Of a stretch of 8,452 nt of DNA, positions 6,051 through 8,452 are shown piece by piece. The notes beneath the pieces are model-generated. The model had not been told where the DNA came from. It did not search any database and saw only the letters and a program-made list of their open reading frames with translations. The stretch is taken from positions 1 through 8,452 of the forward strand of contig CAKMQH010000114.1 in the NCBI GenBank assembly GCA_927911515.1. The letters are read 5' to 3'. The DNA is from an uncultured Neisseria sp. (GTDB lineage: Bacteria; Pseudomonadota; Gammaproteobacteria; Burkholderiales; Neisseriaceae). The translations under genes and the position numbers were made by a program. The stretch's first letter is position 1. The number at the start of each line of letters is the position of its first letter.

Positions 6051-6101
6051 ATTCCATTCAAACAGTCTTTGCTATAACGGTATTTGCTTCACTTTTTAAA
6101 C

Positions 6102-6130
6102 TTGCCCACAAAACATTTTAAACCTACAAT
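6102..6130 (+). promoter_or_regulatory. Sigma-70 promoter for yaaA
   Basis: TTGCCC (6102-6107) and TACAAT (6125-6130) are exactly 17 bp apart, matching 4 and 5 of 6 consensus bases. It lies downstream of the dapC terminator and about 30 bp before the yaaA start. Confidence 0.55.
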
Positions 6131-6160
6131 GCCGCTGTTTATCACATCTCCGAGCCAATC

Positions 6161-6940
6161 ATGTTTTTCGTTCTCTCCCCCGCCAAAAACCTCAATGAAA
6201 AAGACCCCGCGCCCGTCAAAGAATTTACCCAACCCGACCTCTTGGCGGACGCCGAAATCCTGATGCGCCAACTGCGTGAACTCGCCCCGCAGCAAATCGC
6301 TGAGCTGATGCACGTTTCCGACAAAATCGCCCTCTTAAACGCCGAACGAAACGCCGAATGGGATACGCCGTTTACCCCCGACAACGCCAAGCAGGCAGTC
6401 TTTATGTTCAACGGCGACGTTTACGAAGGCATCGCCGCAAACACCCTCAAACTCGAACAAATCCAATATCTGCAACAACACGTCCGCCTGCTTTCCGGTC
6501 TATACGGCATCCTGCGTCCGCTGGATCTGATGCAGCCCTACCGTTTGGAAATGGGAACGGCGTTTGCCAATACGCGTGGCAAGAATCTGTATGAATTTTG
6601 GGGCGACATCATTACCGACCTGCTAAACGACACCCTTGCCCAAGCCGGCAGCGACATTTTAGTCAACCTCGCTTCGCAAGAATATTTCAAATCCGTCAAC
6701 ACTAAAAAACTCAAAGCCCGCCTGATTACTCCCGTTTTCAAAGACGAAAAAAACGGCAAATACAAAATCATCAGCTTCTACGCCAAACGCGCGCGCGGAC
6801 TGATGGTACGCTATGCGGCAGAACACAATATCGCCGACCCGGAAATGCTGAAAAACTTCGATTACGAAGGTTACGCATTTAACGCAGCGGCATCCAATGA
6901 GTCCGAATGGGTGTTCATGCGCAAAGAACAAACCAAGTAA
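6161..6940 (+). CDS. yaaA: Peroxide stress protein YaaA (DUF328/UPF0246 family)
   Basis: The 259-residue protein is full length for the YaaA family. In E. coli, YaaA is induced on peroxide stress and limits damage by lowering free intracellular iron; a DNA-binding fold is known. Family motifs are the N-terminal LSPAKNL (5-11), FNGDVYEG (83-90), LSGLYGILRPLDLMQPYRLE (111-130), LVNLASQEYFKSV (167-179), KYKIISFYAKRARGLMVRY (200-218) and the C-terminal FDYEGYAFN (233-241). There is no signal peptide or membrane segment. ATG 6161 agrees with the family start (MFFVLSPAKNL). The ribosome site is weak (CGAG about 10 nt upstream). It is a single-gene unit with its own promoter; no OxyR or Fur site is evident by eye. 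The function is carried over from the E. coli homologue. Confidence 0.92.
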   Translation: MFFVLSPAKNLNEKDPAPVKEFTQPDLLADAEILMRQLRELAPQQIAELMHVSDKIALLNAERNAEWDTPFTPDNAKQAVFMFNGDVYEGIAANTLKLEQIQYLQQHVRLLSGLYGILRPLDLMQPYRLEMGTAFANTRGKNLYEFWGDIITDLLNDTLAQAGSDILVNLASQEYFKSVNTKKLKARLITPVFKDEKNGKYKIISFYAKRARGLMVRYAAEHNIADPEMLKNFDYEGYAFNAAASNESEWVFMRKEQTK

Positions 6941-6975
6941 AAACAAAAAACTAAATATTCAGCCTAAAATTTCGC

Positions 6976-7004
6976 TTGGCAAACCGGATAAATTTCATTA
7001 TTAT
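6976..7004 (+). promoter_or_regulatory. Strong promoter of the tRNA-Ser unit
   Basis: TTGGCA (6976-6981) and TATTAT (6999-7004) are exactly 17 bp apart, each 5 of 6 against consensus. A GC-rich stretch (CCGGC) follows the -10, typical of stable-RNA promoters. Transcription would begin around 7011, about 10 nt before the first tRNA. Confidence 0.75.
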
Positions 7005-7020
7005 TCCGGCTTCAAGAGAC

Positions 7021-7111
<91 letters not shown>

Positions 7112-7126
7112 TTTCTTGAAAACAGC

Positions 7127-7181
7127 AAAACCAAATAAAGATGAATTGAAGCCTTGTGCAACAGCATTTTTATTTGGTTTT
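7127..7181. repeat. Long hairpin between the two tRNA-Ser genes
   Basis: Bases 7127-7143 pair with 7165-7181 over 17 positions, all Watson-Crick except one G-T, closing a 21-nt loop. The stem is AT-rich (AAAACCAAATAAA with TTTATTTGGTTTT). It begins 16 bp after the first tRNA's CCA. It could act in processing of a joint transcript, as a weak terminator, or be a small repeat; the sequence does not decide. Confidence 0.55.
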
Positions 7182-7303
7182 ACTTTATTCTGAAGAAAAG
7201 TGGTAGACAAAGCTGAATACAGCAGATTGAAAACTACTAAGGACGAAAACCCTTTGTTTGGTTAATCCACCATTTCCACCAAGACAAATCAAACAATCAA
7301 ACA

Positions 7304-7394
<91 letters not shown>

Positions 7395-7398
7395 AACC

Positions 7399-7432
7399 AA
7401 AAAAGCTGCTATGAAAATAGCAGCTTTTTTCT
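7399..7432 (+). terminator. Factor-independent terminator of the tRNA-Ser unit
   Basis: AGCTGCTA (7404-7411) pairs with TAGCAGCT (7418-7425) around a 6-nt loop, extended by an A-run facing a T-run (TTTTTT then CTT). It starts 5 nt after the CCA of copy 2. The downstream gene is convergent. Confidence 0.9.
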
Positions 7433-7523
7433 TATCCCAGCCATCAACAAGCAGAATCAGCGGTAATGTTCAAGGGTCAACTTGCATCTACTCATCGCAA
7501 CACTGTACCCGCCATAGAGAATT

Positions 7524-7535
7524 TTCAGACGACCT
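7524..7535 (-). repeat. DNA uptake sequence (single) after trmJ
   Basis: This perfect DUS on the minus strand begins 3 nt beyond the trmJ stop codon. It has no inverted partner in the 90 bp between it and the tRNA terminator, so no DUS-type terminator forms here. Bases 7433-7523 show nothing else recognisable. Confidence 0.9.
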
Positions 7536-7538
7536 TTT

Positions 7539-8354
7539 TCAGTCTTTCTTCTTCAGGCGATGGCTGACGGTATTGAAAAAGCCGCGCAGGATGTCGATGT
7601 CTTCGGTTTGCGTGTTGGCGCGGCCGAACAGGCTTTGCATACGGCGCATCAGGCGTTCGCTGTTGCGGCGGTTGAAGAAGTCGATGTCGTCCATGACGCT
7701 TTCCATGTGGGCGACCATGCCTTTGATTTGCTCGTGTGTGGCGGCGTGGTCTTCCTGTTGCAGGTGGGTCATGGGCATATCGGTCTGGCTGAAGATTTCG
7801 TAACACACGACCTGTACCGCTTGGGCGAGGTTGAGCGAGAAATAGTCGGGATTGCCGTTGATGGTCATCAGACGGTTGCACGCCTGTACTTCTTCGATGC
7901 TCAAGCCGAAGGTTTCGTTGCCGAAGACGAGGGCAACCTGTTCTCCGCGTTGTGCTGCCTGCAATAATTCAGGAACCAGTTCGCGCGGGGTTTGCAGCGG
8001 CGCGGTGATTTCGCGGCGGCGGCTGGTAAGGGCGCAGGCAAGTGTAGTGTCGGCGAGGGCTTCGTCAAGCGTGGCGGCAATCACGGCGTTGTGTAATACG
8101 TCTGCCGCGCCGGAAGCGAGGATGAAACTTTCCTCCGGCAGTTGGAAGTCTTGTGGGTTTTCGGGGTTGAAAACGGGCGGCTGCTCAGTCATCGGCGTGG
8201 ACATCAAATTCGGGGCGACGATGGTGAGCTTGTGCAGCCCCATGGTCTTCATGGCGCGGGCGGCAGAGCCGATATTGGCAGGATGGCTGGTGCGGGTAAG
8301 GATGATACGGATATTGCCGAGATAGTCGGGCAATTCGGGCTTGGCTGAAGTCAT
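7539..8354 (-). CDS. trmJ: tRNA (cytidine/uridine-2'-O-)-methyltransferase TrmJ
   Basis: TrmJ is a SPOUT-class, SAM-dependent enzyme that 2'-O-methylates position 32 in the anticodon loop of several tRNAs, including serine tRNAs. The 271-residue protein shows motif 1 (RTSHPANIGSAARAMKTMGL, residues 21-40, with the likely catalytic Arg21 and Asn27), motif 2 (ALVFGNETFGLS, 141-152) and motif 3 (YFSLNLAQAVQVVCYE, 171-186), the last two forming the trefoil knot. The C-terminal ~80 residues form the helical extension typical of TrmJ (VMDDIDFFNRRNSERLMRRM). ATG 8354 matches the family start (conserved sequence begins at about residue 13); the ribosome site is poor. It is convergent with the tRNA-Ser genes, whose product is a plausible substrate, though that closeness may be chance. 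Confidence 0.93.
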   Translation of the reverse strand: MTSAKPELPDYLGNIRIILTRTSHPANIGSAARAMKTMGLHKLTIVAPNLMSTPMTEQPPVFNPENPQDFQLPEESFILASGAADVLHNAVIAATLDEALADTTLACALTSRRREITAPLQTPRELVPELLQAAQRGEQVALVFGNETFGLSIEEVQACNRLMTINGNPDYFSLNLAQAVQVVCYEIFSQTDMPMTHLQQEDHAATHEQIKGMVAHMESVMDDIDFFNRRNSERLMRRMQSLFGRANTQTEDIDILRGFFNTVSHRLKKKD

Positions 8355-8384
8355 GTTTTGTTTTCGGTTTGTTGGGAATCGGGT

Positions 8385-8390
8385 ATAATG
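8385..8390 (+). promoter_or_regulatory. TATAAT box near the right edge
   Basis: A perfect -10 hexamer TATAAT lies on the plus strand upstream of trmJ, pointing away from it. The -35 region 17 bp earlier (TTTTCG) is poor. It could drive a plus-strand gene beyond the window. On the minus strand the same bases (ATTATA) sit about 30 bp before the trmJ ATG, so it may instead belong to trmJ. Confidence 0.3.
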
Positions 8391-8403
8391 CGTTCATCTT
8401 TGT

Positions 8404-8449
8404 TTTCTAGACGACCTTTCGGCCTTTGGGCTTGAGGGGTCGTCTGAAA
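8404..8449. repeat. Decayed inverted DUS pair
   Basis: The left copy (8405-8417) is the DUS complement with one extra T (TTCTAGACGACCT). The right copy (8437-8448) has G in place of the first A (GGGTCGTCTGAA). They can still form a 12-bp stem with one bulge and a 21-nt loop. There is no T-tract before the window ends, so terminator activity is uncertain. Confidence 0.7.
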
Positions 8450-8452
8450 GTG

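Noticed and set aside
8185..8397. 70-codon minus-strand frame starting before trmJ
   Set aside because: It overlaps the trmJ start in another frame, has no family resemblance and lies on a promoter-like region.

Overview
Most of this window (about 640 to 8452) is chromosome from a commensal Neisseria. The evidence is the DNA uptake sequence (DUS) AGGTCGTCTGAA and its complement, which recurs singly or as inverted-pair terminators. This is the dialect usually called AG-mucDUS, linked from memory to the N. mucosa/N. sicca group rather than to meningococcus or gonococcus. The tmk, maeB, nitronate monooxygenase, dapC, yaaA and trmJ products all look neisserial.

The first ~620-640 bases do not match the rest. 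They hold no DUS and carry two minus-strand gene fragments: the N-terminus of an unrecognised protein running off the left edge, and the C-terminal end of an ABC-2 type permease of actinobacterial appearance. The permease frame is cut off within a few bases of the tmk start codon. A chimeric contig or a recent foreign insertion explains this best, and the chimera is more likely.

Layout of the Neisseria part: tmk (dTMP kinase, +) and maeB (malic enzyme, +), the latter followed by a DUS-type terminator. A ~650 bp gene-free stretch then holds a probable transposase remnant, a lone DUS and an AT-rich promoter region with an 8-bp inverted repeat. Next come a nitronate monooxygenase-family gene (+), two consecutive terminators, dapC (+, broken by one extra C in a C6 run), a 19-bp-stem DUS terminator, and yaaA (+). 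These are followed by two identical tRNA-Ser(UGA) genes with a strong promoter and a factor-independent terminator, then trmJ on the minus strand, convergent with the tRNA unit. The right edge has a TATAAT box and a pair of decayed DUS copies.

The genes are mostly separate housekeeping transcription units: nucleotide synthesis (tmk), NADPH/pyruvate supply (maeB), nitronate detoxification, lysine/peptidoglycan precursor synthesis (dapC), peroxide/iron stress (yaaA), and serine decoding and tRNA modification (tRNA-Ser, trmJ). I found no convincing new multi-gene system. The items most worth a second look are the junction, the dapC frameshift, the duplicated tRNA-Ser with a 17-bp hairpin between the copies, and the inverted repeat over the nitronate monooxygenase promoter.
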